NCBI GenBank assembly: GCA_002337545.1
Contig: DDGE01000050.1
Span: 31,272 to 45,584 of the forward strand
DNA: 14,313 nucleotides
DNA from: Phycisphaerales bacterium UBA1910
Lineage (GTDB): Bacteria > Planctomycetota > Phycisphaerae > Phycisphaerales > UBA1924
Direction of reading: 5' to 3'
The notes beneath the pieces are model-generated. The model was not told where the DNA came from, ran no database searches, and saw only the letters and a list, made by a program, of their open reading frames with translations. This document shows positions 6,331-13,408 of the stretch, piece by piece (the stretch's first letter is position 1; each line of letters starts with the position of its first letter). Both the position numbers and the translations under genes were made by a program.

Positions 6331-7305
6331 TCAGCCGGCCTTCATGCTGCGATCGTTCTCTCGAATACTGGGAGCCCGCTGATCATCAGCGCCGAGATCC
6401 TCGAATGCGTTGTCTGAGCGACGGAAGAACCGCGATGGCTTTGAGTCATTCAAGCGCTCGTTCAGACGCTCTAGGGATTCCTCAATGATCTGACGCACTC
6501 GCTCACGAGAGATGCCAACTTCACCGGCAATCTCCTTGAGTGTCAGCGGCTCAGACCCATCGAGACCGAATCGCAGACGCAGAATCTCAGCTTCACGATC
6601 GTCGATCGTCTCCATCAGACGACGGAGGATCCCGAGTTCTTCTTCCCGCAACGATTGCTCATCGGGGGCGTCGGAACGGTAATCTTCAACGATGCCATCG
6701 AGCCCGACCGCTTCGCCGTCGATATCGCGAGGGGCCTGGTTCGGTGCATTGAATGCCTTCACGGCACGCTTAATGATTTGCACCTTCTTGAGAGGAAGAT
6801 CCATCGACTCCGCGAGTTGTTCCATACTTGGCTCGTGGCCGAGTTCGGCGCGAAGCAATCGCGAGTGCATCTTCCACTTCGCGATAAGCTCAACCATGTA
6901 CGCGGGGATGTGGATCGGTTGATTCGCGTTCATCAGAGCACGCTTGATGCCCTGCTTGATCCACCAACTGCCATAGGTGCTGAACCGTGCACCCTGCGCT
7001 GGATCAAATCCTTCGACGGCACGCATCAGTCCGATGTTGCCTTCCTCGATGAGGTCCGTGATGGGAAGACCACGGTTGGTGTATTTCTTGGCAATCGCGA
7101 CTACGAGACGAAGGTTGCTCATGATCATCCGCTCACGCGCCTGGGGGCACTGCTCGTTGATGATCCGCCAACCGAGCTCTCGCTCCTCCTCCGCAGTCAG
7201 CAATGGATAGCGGTTGATCTCCTGCAGGTATGTCTGCAATGAAGACTTGACGCTAGACGACGCCCCGCGTGTACGGGACACAGACGAACTAATAGATGTG
7301 CTCAC
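6331..7305 (-). CDS. sigma-70 family RNA polymerase sigma factor, primary/group 2 type
   Basis: This 324-residue protein directs RNA polymerase to promoters. It has region 1.2 ([20 protein letters not shown], 22-41), region 2 ([18 protein letters not shown] 64-81, [36 protein letters not shown] 108-124), region 3 (about 135-215) and a region 4.2 helix-turn-helix ([20 protein letters not shown] 254-273). Region 1.1 and the long non-conserved insert of RpoD are absent. A serine-rich N-terminus and a charged C-terminal tail (290-324) flank the core. This fits a RpoD/RpoS-like group 2 factor, though a lean primary factor is possible. The start is GTG at 7305, preceded by GGGTAGGGTAGGAAA. Its upstream region holds several dyads, and its terminator is at 6248-6279. 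Confidence 0.94.
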   Translation of the reverse strand: MSTSISSSVSRTRGASSSVKSSLQTYLQEINRYPLLTAEEERELGWRIINEQCPQARERMIMSNLRLVVAIAKKYTNRGLPITDLIEEGNIGLMRAVEGFDPAQGARFSTYGSWWIKQGIKRALMNANQPIHIPAYMVELIAKWKMHSRLLRAELGHEPSMEQLAESMDLPLKKVQIIKRAVKAFNAPNQAPRDIDGEAVGLDGIVEDYRSDAPDEQSLREEELGILRRLMETIDDREAEILRLRFGLDGSEPLTLKEIAGEVGISRERVRQIIEESLERLNERLNDSKPSRFFRRSDNAFEDLGADDQRAPSIRENDRSMKAG

Positions 7306-7320
7306 TTTCCTACCCTACCC

Positions 7321-7345
7321 TTTCCGCAGCAAGCGCTGCCGGAAA
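7321..7345 (-). promoter_or_regulatory. hairpin in the leader of the sigma-factor gene
   Basis: TTTCCGCAGC (7321-7330) can pair with GCTGCCGGAAA (7335-7345) with one bulged G and a four-base AAGC loop. It lies 16-40 bases upstream of the GTG start, next to the purine-rich ribosome-binding stretch. It could affect translation or stability of the sigma mRNA. It has no U-tract. Confidence 0.35.
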
Positions 7346-7407
7346 TAAACAGATGGCTGGGGGGACAGAGATCCCTCCCACTACTCCGTTCGTCAGTGTA
7401 ACCGAAT

Positions 7408-7425
7408 GGTTCCATCGGCGGAACC
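7408..7425. promoter_or_regulatory. inverted repeat GGTTCC-N6-GGAACC
   Basis: Two perfect six-base arms are spaced by six bases, about 105 bases upstream of the sigma gene start. The geometry suits a dimeric DNA-binding protein. The GGAACC arm also resembles an ECF-type -35 element, but no matching -10 element is clear. Confidence 0.3.
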
Positions 7426-7432
7426 CGAAAAG

Positions 7433-7446
7433 CCCTGAAGTCAGGG
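7433..7446. promoter_or_regulatory. inverted repeat CCCTGA-AG-TCAGGG
   Basis: A perfect six-base dyad with a two-base centre, seven bases beyond the neighbouring GGTTCC/GGAACC repeat. With no loop it is more likely a protein-binding site than an RNA hairpin. No known regulator is recognised. Confidence 0.3.
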
Positions 7447-7605
7447 GAATTTCTTGGGTTCCTGTGGACCACAACTTAGCCCGTTTGCAAGGGTTAGCAC
7501 GATCAGGGGCCCTTTTTGAGAATATGATCGGTCTCTGGAAAACTTTATTGGCATCCGCAAGAATCCGTGGCACACTGCGGCCCGCAACGCCCGATACGGA
7601 GAAGC

Positions 7606-8451
7606 ATGGAACGCGATCTCACTGAAATGCTGGAGGAATGGCCCTTCGAAGCGGGAAAAATCTCCGTTCGTGTCATCGAGGGCAAAGATGGTGAACCCCG
7701 CATCCAGGTTCGGCTTGATCTGGGGCTTCTTCAGATGCATGTCTCAGGACGCCCAGACGGGAAGCGTCCCGAGGGGTACGACTCGCTCCTGGACTACCAC
7801 GAGTCTCACATAGATCAGCTTCAGATGGACGAACTCCAGAACCTGGAATCCGCCTCTGAGCCGCAAACCGATGCAGAGATTGAGACCTTCATAGAAAGCG
7901 ATGAAGAAGAGGAAGAGGATGCGACCATCCCCCGTTTCCTGACCGGCGAAGAATGCAAGGCCCTCCGCGAAGAAGCCCAGCAGTACTACCACAGATACAT
8001 CGCGCTTCTTGTTCTTGAGGACTACGAAGCCGTGGTTCGTGACACCTCACGCAACCTGCGCGTGCTCGATCTCTTCCGCGACTATGCACTGGAAGAGGAA
8101 GACCGGCATGCCATGGAAGGCCATCGACCGTACATCATGATGATGCGTGCACGCTCGCTCGCGAGTCTCGCGATGAAGGCGGAAGAAAACAAAGCCGCGA
8201 TCTTTGCGATCGACGAGGGGCTTGAGTCTCTCAAGCAGTATTACGATTCGCTCGAGCATCCCGAGCTCTATGAAGAATCGGGCGAAGTACAGATGCTACG
8301 CGATATGCGCGATGCGCTCGTTCCCAAACTCCCCGTCAGCCAGAAGGCAGAGCTCCGCCAACGCCTCGACGCGGCGATCGCGTCAGAGAACTTCGAGCTC
8401 GCCGCGATCCTACGCGATGAGATACGCATGCTCGGCGGCGACGCGAGCTGA
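7606..8451 (+). CDS. UVR-motif (UvrB/UvrC C-terminal motif) protein of unknown function
   Basis: This 281-residue soluble protein has a C-terminal UVR motif at about 245-276 (KAELRQRLDAAIASENFELA then AILRDEI), the helical hairpin by which UvrB and UvrC contact each other and which also occurs in ClpC and McsA. No nuclease or helicase domain is present. The N-terminus (1-60) looks like a small beta domain (KISVRVIEGKDGEPRIQVRL). Residues 75-110 are very acidic (SDEEEEEDA), and the middle (112-240) is helical with a repeat-like feel (YIALLVLEDYEAVVRDTSRN). The ATG at 7606 with GGAG just upstream is preferred over an in-frame GTG at 7567. It ends nine bases from the 3' end of convergent mnmG. 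A role in DNA repair or in Clp adaptor contacts is possible but not shown. Confidence 0.8.
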   Translation: MERDLTEMLEEWPFEAGKISVRVIEGKDGEPRIQVRLDLGLLQMHVSGRPDGKRPEGYDSLLDYHESHIDQLQMDELQNLESASEPQTDAEIETFIESDEEEEEDATIPRFLTGEECKALREEAQQYYHRYIALLVLEDYEAVVRDTSRNLRVLDLFRDYALEEEDRHAMEGHRPYIMMMRARSLASLAMKAEENKAAIFAIDEGLESLKQYYDSLEHPELYEESGEVQMLRDMRDALVPKLPVSQKAELRQRLDAAIASENFELAAILRDEIRMLGGDAS

Positions 8452-8460
8452 CTCGCAAGC

Positions 8461-10377
8461 TCAGGGCGTTTGCGTTCCACGCTCCGCGCGGGCCCGTTTG
8501 ACGAGCACCGAGAGCAAGGTGACATCAGAAGGTGTGATGCCCTCCAGACGCGACGCCTGACCAAAGGTCGCCGGCTTGAACTTGTCGAGCGCCATCCTGG
8601 CCTCGGTCCGCATCGACTCCAGAGCCAAGTAGTCCATCCAATCAGGGAGCGGGCGGTGCTCGAGCTCTGAGCTGCGTTCGATCTCCCGTCGTTGCCGTTC
8701 CACATACGGTGCGTATCGCGCCTCGGAATGAAGGGTCAGCCACACTCCGCGTGCCTGCTCTCCGAGTTCCGGTTCGAGTGCGTTTTTCAGATCCTGCATC
8801 GTGAAGCCTGGCTCGAGCGATCTCTGTTCAATGGTTTTCTCGCCATCCTTGATCGTCCGCATGAGCTCTCGACCGCGTTCAAGCACACCCATCCGATGCG
8901 TATGGCGAGCCCACCGCTCGTGTCCCAAATCAGAATGCTCGAGCAACCCAAGCCTCTTTGCGATGGGCGTCAACCGATCCGGCGCGTTATCGCCTCGGAG
9001 AATCAGACGATGCTCCGCCCGACTCGTGAACATCCGATAGGGCTCGCGGGGGGTCTTCGTGACGAGATCGTCCATCAGCACCCCGATGTATGCTTCGTCG
9101 CGTCCGAAGTTAAATGGCGTGTACCCCTCGTCACCATCGCGCGCGAGCAAGGCCGCGTTGATCCCAGCGACCAGACCCTGCGCGGCCGCCTCCTCGTACC
9201 CGCTCGTGCCATTGATCTGACCGGCGAGAAACAGGTTTTTGACTCCACGGGCCTGCCCAGTCGTCAGGATTTGATGCGGGCGGACCATGTCATACTCGAC
9301 CGCGTAACCGTGCTGGAGGATCTCCGCTTCGGAACAGCCCGGCATCCGTTTGACGATCTCGTCCTGAATGTCTGCCGGCAAACTCGTCGCGATCCCGTTG
9401 CAGTAGACCCAATCGCTCTCGAGTGATTCGGGCTCAAGGTACACACCATGCGATTCACGCTCCCGAAAACGAACAACCTTGTCCTCGATGCTCGGGCAGT
9501 ACCTCGGTCCTTGCGCAAGATTCCCAGAGTACATCGGGGCACGATCGAGATTCGCTCGGATCAGCTCATGCGCTTCCTCACTCGTTCGCGATTGCCAACA
9601 ACCGACCTGCTTCAGCATGGGGAACCGGTCACAGCATGTCGACCCGATCGACCAACCCTGCGGCGTCATCTCCGAGAATGGAATCGGATGCTCGTCGCCA
9701 AACTCCAGATCGAGCGCCTCTGTATCAATAGTGCTTTCACGCAGTCTTGGTGGTGTTCCGGTCCGCAGACGCCCAAGTTCAAAGCCGAGTTCCGTCAGAC
9801 ATGCCGAAATCCCGTACGCGGCCGCCTCACCGCGGCGTCCGCCCGGCTGCTGATCCTCACCCGTGTGCATCAACCCACGCATGAAGGTACCCGTCGTGAG
9901 GACGAGCGTTGGTGCGAGCAGATCATGTTCCCCATAGCTCGTGTCGATCCGCACCCCCACTGCTCGCTTTGAATCATCGCCGGAAACAAGCAGTTCTTCG
10001 ACCGTTCCCTCGATGATGTCGATCTCTGATCTCGCCGAGATGATGTCCTGTGCCACCCGGGCATAGGCGGCCTTGTCGGACTGACAACGCTGCCCATGCA
10101 CCGCTGCCCCCTTGGAAGTGTTAAGGACCTTGAACTGGATCCCCGTCGCATCCGCGACGAGCCCCATAAAACCCCCCATCGCGTCAATTTCACGGACGAG
10201 TTGCCCCTTGGCAAGCCCCCCGATGGCTGGATTGCAGCTCAGCATCCCGATCTTGGACGCTGCGATCGTGATCAATGCGACACAAGAACGCTGCCCGAGC
10301 ATGTTCGCAGCCGCCCATGCGGCTTCGAGCCCGGCATGTCCGCCTCCAATCACGATGACCTGATAGTCCTTTTCCAT
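8461..10377 (-). CDS. mnmG: tRNA uridine-5-carboxymethylaminomethyl modification enzyme MnmG (GidA)
   Basis: MnmG, with MnmE, installs the cmnm5 group on wobble U34 of several tRNAs, using FAD and methylene-tetrahydrofolate. The 638-residue protein matches the usual 620-650. It shows the FAD motif IGGGHAGLEAA (10-20), the conserved Cys48 in LSCNPAIGGLAKGQ, KGAAVHGQRCQSDK, TGTPPRL, a second conserved Cys294 in PRYCPSIEDKVVRF, EYDMVRPHQI, and LAGQINGTSGYEEAAAQG. The C-terminal MnmE-interacting domain is complete and ends with SRLEGITPSDVTLL. The ATG at 10377 fits the family; an upstream in-frame ATG at 10428 would add 17 residues. No mnmE or rsmG is adjacent, although rsmG often neighbours mnmG elsewhere. 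It is divergent from the exported protease gene. Confidence 0.96.
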   Translation of the reverse strand: MEKDYQVIVIGGGHAGLEAAWAAANMLGQRSCVALITIAASKIGMLSCNPAIGGLAKGQLVREIDAMGGFMGLVADATGIQFKVLNTSKGAAVHGQRCQSDKAAYARVAQDIISARSEIDIIEGTVEELLVSGDDSKRAVGVRIDTSYGEHDLLAPTLVLTTGTFMRGLMHTGEDQQPGGRRGEAAAYGISACLTELGFELGRLRTGTPPRLRESTIDTEALDLEFGDEHPIPFSEMTPQGWSIGSTCCDRFPMLKQVGCWQSRTSEEAHELIRANLDRAPMYSGNLAQGPRYCPSIEDKVVRFRERESHGVYLEPESLESDWVYCNGIATSLPADIQDEIVKRMPGCSEAEILQHGYAVEYDMVRPHQILTTGQARGVKNLFLAGQINGTSGYEEAAAQGLVAGINAALLARDGDEGYTPFNFGRDEAYIGVLMDDLVTKTPREPYRMFTSRAEHRLILRGDNAPDRLTPIAKRLGLLEHSDLGHERWARHTHRMGVLERGRELMRTIKDGEKTIEQRSLEPGFTMQDLKNALEPELGEQARGVWLTLHSEARYAPYVERQRREIERSSELEHRPLPDWMDYLALESMRTEARMALDKFKPATFGQASRLEGITPSDVTLLSVLVKRARAERGTQTP

Positions 10378-10431
10378 CACGGATTTTACGCAAGAATCGG
10401 TGAAATCAAGCGTTCCTCGGGCGTACATATC

Positions 10432-10460
10432 TTGGCAGGGCCCTGTTTGTCTGGTACCCT
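10432..10460 (+). promoter_or_regulatory. possible sigma70-type promoter of the exported protease gene
   Basis: TTGGCA (10432-10437) and TACCCT (10455-10460) are 17 bases apart, about 44 bases before the start codon, inside the 126-base divergent region shared with mnmG. The -35 match is good; the -10 match keeps only the key T, A and T positions. A TATAAC at 10466-10471 is an alternative -10 without a well-spaced -35. Confidence 0.35.
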
Positions 10461-10503
10461 ATCTGTATAACGAAATACACCTATTTCAATGGAAGGATTG
10501 TTG

Positions 10504-11817
10504 ATGAAGTATCCCTGCGCTCTCCGCACCACCCTGAGCTTGGCCGCAATCGTTGGCACGATGGCTGCTTTGAGCTCGATAGCGATGGCCGACGAGATCG
10601 TCATGCGCGACGGTACTGTGCACACCGGCAAGGTCGTATCACGCGATCGGCGATCCGTGACGATCGACACAGAGGTCCACGGCATCAACACCCGTCTAAA
10701 GCTCGATCGACGACAGGTAAAGTCCATCGTCATTTCTGATGACGAACCGGTCACCACCACAACCCCAACCAGTACCCCATCGATCCCCTCACTCCCATCC
10801 GCGAGCGAAGAGGTCGAAGAAGTGGAAAACAAAGTCCTCAAGCGAGAAGGCTACAACCTCGTCTTGGAGATCCCGCTCGAGGGTACTTTCGGTGATGACA
10901 TCTATCCGCTCGGTGTCGCCAACTCGCTCGCTTGGGCAAAGGAAGTCGGCGTCACGGATGTCGTCTTCCGCATCAACTCCGGCGGCGGGCAGGTCTGGTG
11001 TGCAACCGACATGGTCGACATCATGAACGACTACCATGACGACTTCAAAATGCACATGCTCATCGAGTCCGCGATCAGCGCATCGATTTGGCCGAGTTTC
11101 AACTGTGACACCATCACCATGGCACCCGGGTCAGACTTCGGCGGCGCTGTTGTGTACACCGCTCGAACCGGAAACCTTGAAGTCGATAAGAAAATGAACT
11201 CGATCTGGGCGAACAAGCTGGCCTCAGCCGCTGAAGCGCAGGGGCACCTCGGTATCCTTGTCCCCGCGATGATCGTTTCAGAGAACGCCGTCTACGCGTA
11301 CAAGGACGAGAGCGGCGAGTGGGCATTCTCCAATACCACAGAGGGGCTCCCGAGAAACTACGAAACGATTGATAGCCCGGACACCATTCTCACGCTGACT
11401 CAGAAACAAGCACTCAAGTATGGGCTCACATACGGCATGACCGATGGGAACTCGCTTGAGGAGTTCTGCAGGGTTCATGGGATCGAAAAATGGGACAACG
11501 CAGGCGACTTTGGATACGAGACCGTTGAGAACGATGTAGAAGACTGCAAGCGTGTGCGAGACCGGCTCGAAGCCGCCATCAATGGATTCTACTCAGAAAT
11601 GGGGATCTTTGAATCCAACGGCAATATCCGCATCGCGGGAGCTGCACTCCAGAGCATGAAGAAGCATCTCGGGCAATACAAGCGCTACATCCGCCAAGCT
11701 GAAGAGATGCACATGCCCTCAATCGTCGACAGCTTTGATGAGGCGATCGATGTCACATACTGGCAGGACTGGATCATGGAGACCCAGCGCAAGATTCGCA
11801 TCATCAAGGGTCCCTGA
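10504..11817 (+). CDS. exported ClpP/crotonase-fold serine protease homologue (NfeD/SppA-like)
   Basis: This 437-residue protein has a signal peptide cleaved probably after AMA at residue 29. A short beta domain follows (30-78; DEIVMRDGTVHTGKVVS ... QVKSIVIS), then a Thr/Ser/Pro-rich linker (84-100) and a ClpP-like domain (118-315). FRINSGGGQVWCATDM (155-170) matches the oxyanion-loop region of NfeD/SppA proteins. Aligning ISASIWPSFNCDTITMAPG with the NfeD pattern SAGxxxxxxxDxIxMAPG puts Ser192 at the nucleophile, and KMNSIWANKLASAAEAQG puts Lys230 at the general base. TLTQKQALKYGL (297-308) matches the family's ALKYG motif. The helical C-terminus (335-437) is not recognised. GGAAGGA at 10491-10497, six bases upstream, supports the start at 10504. 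No NfeD membrane or OB domain and no stomatin gene is nearby. The substrate is unknown. Confidence 0.78.
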   Translation: MKYPCALRTTLSLAAIVGTMAALSSIAMADEIVMRDGTVHTGKVVSRDRRSVTIDTEVHGINTRLKLDRRQVKSIVISDDEPVTTTTPTSTPSIPSLPSASEEVEEVENKVLKREGYNLVLEIPLEGTFGDDIYPLGVANSLAWAKEVGVTDVVFRINSGGGQVWCATDMVDIMNDYHDDFKMHMLIESAISASIWPSFNCDTITMAPGSDFGGAVVYTARTGNLEVDKKMNSIWANKLASAAEAQGHLGILVPAMIVSENAVYAYKDESGEWAFSNTTEGLPRNYETIDSPDTILTLTQKQALKYGLTYGMTDGNSLEEFCRVHGIEKWDNAGDFGYETVENDVEDCKRVRDRLEAAINGFYSEMGIFESNGNIRIAGAALQSMKKHLGQYKRYIRQAEEMHMPSIVDSFDEAIDVTYWQDWIMETQRKIRIIKGP

Positions 11818-11872
11818 ACTCTCGAATATTTCAACGAACAATACCAGTTCAACGAAGCCGTCATTGTCCGTA

Positions 11873-11919
11873 AAAAAGCCCCGTCCGAAGATCGGGGCCA
11901 TGGATGAAGGCGGCTTTTT
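11873..11919. terminator. nested bidirectional terminator between convergent genes
   Basis: On the minus strand GCCCCG/CGGGGC (11878-11883 and 11893-11898) forms a stem followed by six T, ending the prepilin-like gene 42 bases after its stop. On the plus strand AAAAAGCC (11873-11880) pairs with GGCTTTTT (11912-11919) around the same inner sequence, giving a T-rich end for the protease gene. The two stems share the GCC at 11878-11880, so they are alternatives. Confidence 0.7.
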
Positions 11920-11940
11920 CTATTGGGCGGATCGTGCGTG

Positions 11941-13068
11941 TCAGTTACACGATGGCGTCAACGACAATCCGAAGCGGGCACGCCCGATGTCCTGACCGCC
12001 ATAATCGATGCCGCGAAGCCCGAAACGGGTCCATCGGTATCGCTGACAGTACTCCGTTGTTTCACCGAGCCCAGACTTGGGCAAGGGGAAAGTGTCGATC
12101 GGCACATAGGTCTGAGTCCATTCCTGATCTGGGGACTCTGGGCTCCATCCTGCGTTTGCATCCGATGTCTGCTCGTTCCTGACCGAGCCGTCGAAGAATG
12201 CCAGATTGCATCGAGATTCCGGGTATGCGAAGTAGAGCCCGTCGCGATTTGAGAATCGATCAAACTCTTCGAACATCATGACCTTCCCCGCGGGGTGTGC
12301 AACATGCATGAACTTGCGATTTCCGAGCGGAGTCTCCTGATTTGGATCTCCTGAACCGACGGCACGGAAGAGGTGAGGCGTTTCTTCAACGGGTGCGTAT
12401 GTCAACTGCCCGGGTGTACCGTCTGTGTTCCATGCCGCGGGGACCATCTGATAAGTAGATGCGAAGGGCCAACGCTGAAGCACGGCACGATTTGTCCAGT
12501 TCGGATCCGTGTCATACCCAGTCTGGCTCGGTATCCCTTCGGCATAGGGGACCCCGGACCCGGCACCAAACTCGAGGGGGTTCTCCTGCCATTGGATCAG
12601 GTTGCGATCGAGCGGGCTGGCTGCGATTGGTTCTGGCTGGGTGTCAGTCAGGAAATCCAACAAGACGAGATGCGAATAGCGTCGATGCGGAAGCCGATCG
12701 CGATAGTTCTGGATCTTAAAGGTGCCGGTCACACGCCCCGTGACACGCATCAGGATTTCCTGATTCTGATCGGCCGCGGCTTCCTGATCGTTCGCCGGAC
12801 GCCGCACCTGCCCCGATGGCAAGGTATAGACCTCGCCGCCGCGCCAGGTGTAGGAGAAGATCCTGTCCGCGTTATCTGATGCGTAGTTCGCCGCCGCGGT
12901 GTTCAGACTACGCAGGTTTGACTGGGACTGCAGGTTCTTTGCTGAGAGTTGGGCCTGCCCGAGCGCAGGAAGCAGGATACCAATGAGCAGCGCGATGATC
13001 GCGATCACCACCAACAGTTCAATCAATGTAAATGCGCATGGCGCACCCCGACTCCGGTGTGTGTGCAC
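11941..13068 (-). CDS. prepilin-like protein with N-terminal cleavage/methylation domain, paralogue A
   Basis: The 375-residue protein begins with a short basic leader (HTHRSRGAPCA), then FTLIELLVVIAIIALLIGIL (13-32), a classic type IV pilin/type II pseudopilin N-terminal helix. Cleavage is expected before Phe13, with the +5 Glu at residue 17. The large extracellular domain carries NLAFFDGSVRNEQT (288-301), as in the H-X9-DG prepilin-associated domain of planctomycetes; the His position holds Pro283. Cys287, Cys341 and Cys374 could form disulfides. It belongs to a family greatly expanded in planctomycetes whose role is unknown. The start is GTG at 13068 with GGAGG five bases upstream. The gene is the downstream copy of a tandem pair with the gene starting beyond base 14313 and has its own terminator. 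No pilus assembly gene is nearby. Confidence 0.88.
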   Translation of the reverse strand: MHTHRSRGAPCAFTLIELLVVIAIIALLIGILLPALGQAQLSAKNLQSQSNLRSLNTAAANYASDNADRIFSYTWRGGEVYTLPSGQVRRPANDQEAAADQNQEILMRVTGRVTGTFKIQNYRDRLPHRRYSHLVLLDFLTDTQPEPIAASPLDRNLIQWQENPLEFGAGSGVPYAEGIPSQTGYDTDPNWTNRAVLQRWPFASTYQMVPAAWNTDGTPGQLTYAPVEETPHLFRAVGSGDPNQETPLGNRKFMHVAHPAGKVMMFEEFDRFSNRDGLYFAYPESRCNLAFFDGSVRNEQTSDANAGWSPESPDQEWTQTYVPIDTFPLPKSGLGETTEYCQRYRWTRFGLRGIDYGGQDIGRARFGLSLTPSCN

Positions 13069-13108
13069 AACAACCTCCGTTCATATGCGTGCGCGCAACA
13101 ACCAATCA

Positions 13109-13121
13109 ACCATTGAATGGT
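13109..13121. repeat. palindrome ACCATT-G-AATGGT
   Basis: A perfect 13-base dyad with six-base arms and a single central base, 41-53 bases upstream of the GTG start of paralogue A. It could be an operator. It is short enough to arise by chance. Confidence 0.3.
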
Positions 13122-13206
13122 GTCTGCGAGCACATGTGATGTGTTTGGAACGGGGAGCCCCTGTTCAGCCAAGCTCTTGCGCGTTGGCTCTCACACCCGT
13201 CTAACC

Positions 13207-13247
13207 GATCAGGAGTTGCACGAGCGTCATTGCCCGAGTTCCTGATC
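13207..13247 (-). repeat. inverted repeat GATCAGGA / TCCTGATC in the paralogue A leader region
   Basis: Perfect eight-base arms (13207-13214 and 13240-13247) enclose a 25-base loop. If paralogue A is transcribed from the -10 near 13298, this would be a stem-loop in its 5' leader. No U-tract follows, and no known riboswitch is recognised. Confidence 0.35.
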
Positions 13248-13303
13248 CTTGTCCGGCCATCCACGCATCAGTTCCCCGACGAGTAGCGTGCCAGCTATCT
13301 ATA

Positions 13304-13322
13304 CCGTTTGCATCTGCAACGG
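13304..13322. promoter_or_regulatory. operator-like dyad CCGTTTGCA-TC-TGCAACGG
   Basis: The arms pair over eight bases with one bulged T. The dyad lies immediately upstream, in minus-strand sense, of a TATAGA -10-like hexamer, where an activator or repressor would be expected to bind. Confidence 0.3.
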
Positions 13323-13350
13323 TTCCATCGTATTGAGCGGAAATGTATTG

Positions 13351-13385
13351 ATAAAAAAACATCCCACCTAAATTGGTGGGATGTT
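13351..13385 (-). terminator. intrinsic terminator of prepilin-like paralogue B
   Basis: AACATCCCACC (13358-13368) and GGTGGGATGTT (13375-13385) form a perfect 11-base stem with a six-base loop. On the minus strand it is followed by seven or more T (complement of 13353-13359). It begins 23 bases after the stop of paralogue B, so paralogue A downstream needs its own promoter. Confidence 0.9.
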
Positions 13386-13408
13386 CATGTATTCATGTAC
13401 GCACAATA

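Larger units (their letters stand above)
7306..7605. other. 300-base divergent intergenic region between the sigma gene and the UVR-motif gene
   Basis: No coding potential is convincing here. The region should carry the promoters of both flanking genes, but I find no clear -35/-10 pair on either strand. It holds three inverted repeats, listed separately, on the sigma-gene side, and an AGGGGCCCTTTTTG stretch near 7505-7518 that is too short a stem to call a terminator. Confidence 0.5.
13069..13408. other. 340-base intergenic region between the two prepilin-like genes
   Basis: It holds the terminator of paralogue B (13351-13385) and should hold the promoter of paralogue A. The best -10 on the minus strand is TATAGA (plus-strand 13298-13303), with no good -35, which would give a leader of about 220 bases. 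Inverted repeats at 13304-13322, 13207-13247 and 13109-13121 are listed separately. No credible coding region is seen. Confidence 0.5.

Noticed and set aside
6331..7305. The sigma factor as the direct target of the partner-switching pair at 129-948
   Set aside because: It is 5 kb away, on the other strand, and of primary/group 2 type, whereas RsbW-like proteins usually bind group 3 factors. Nothing in the sequence supports a link.
8692..9426. A 244-codon plus-strand open frame
   Set aside because: It is antisense to mnmG, whose motifs continue without a break across this stretch.
10489..10503. ATG at 10489 as the start of the exported protease gene
   Set aside because: That ATG overlaps the GGAAGGA ribosome-binding site that sits at proper distance from the ATG at 10504, and the later start gives a cleaner signal peptide.
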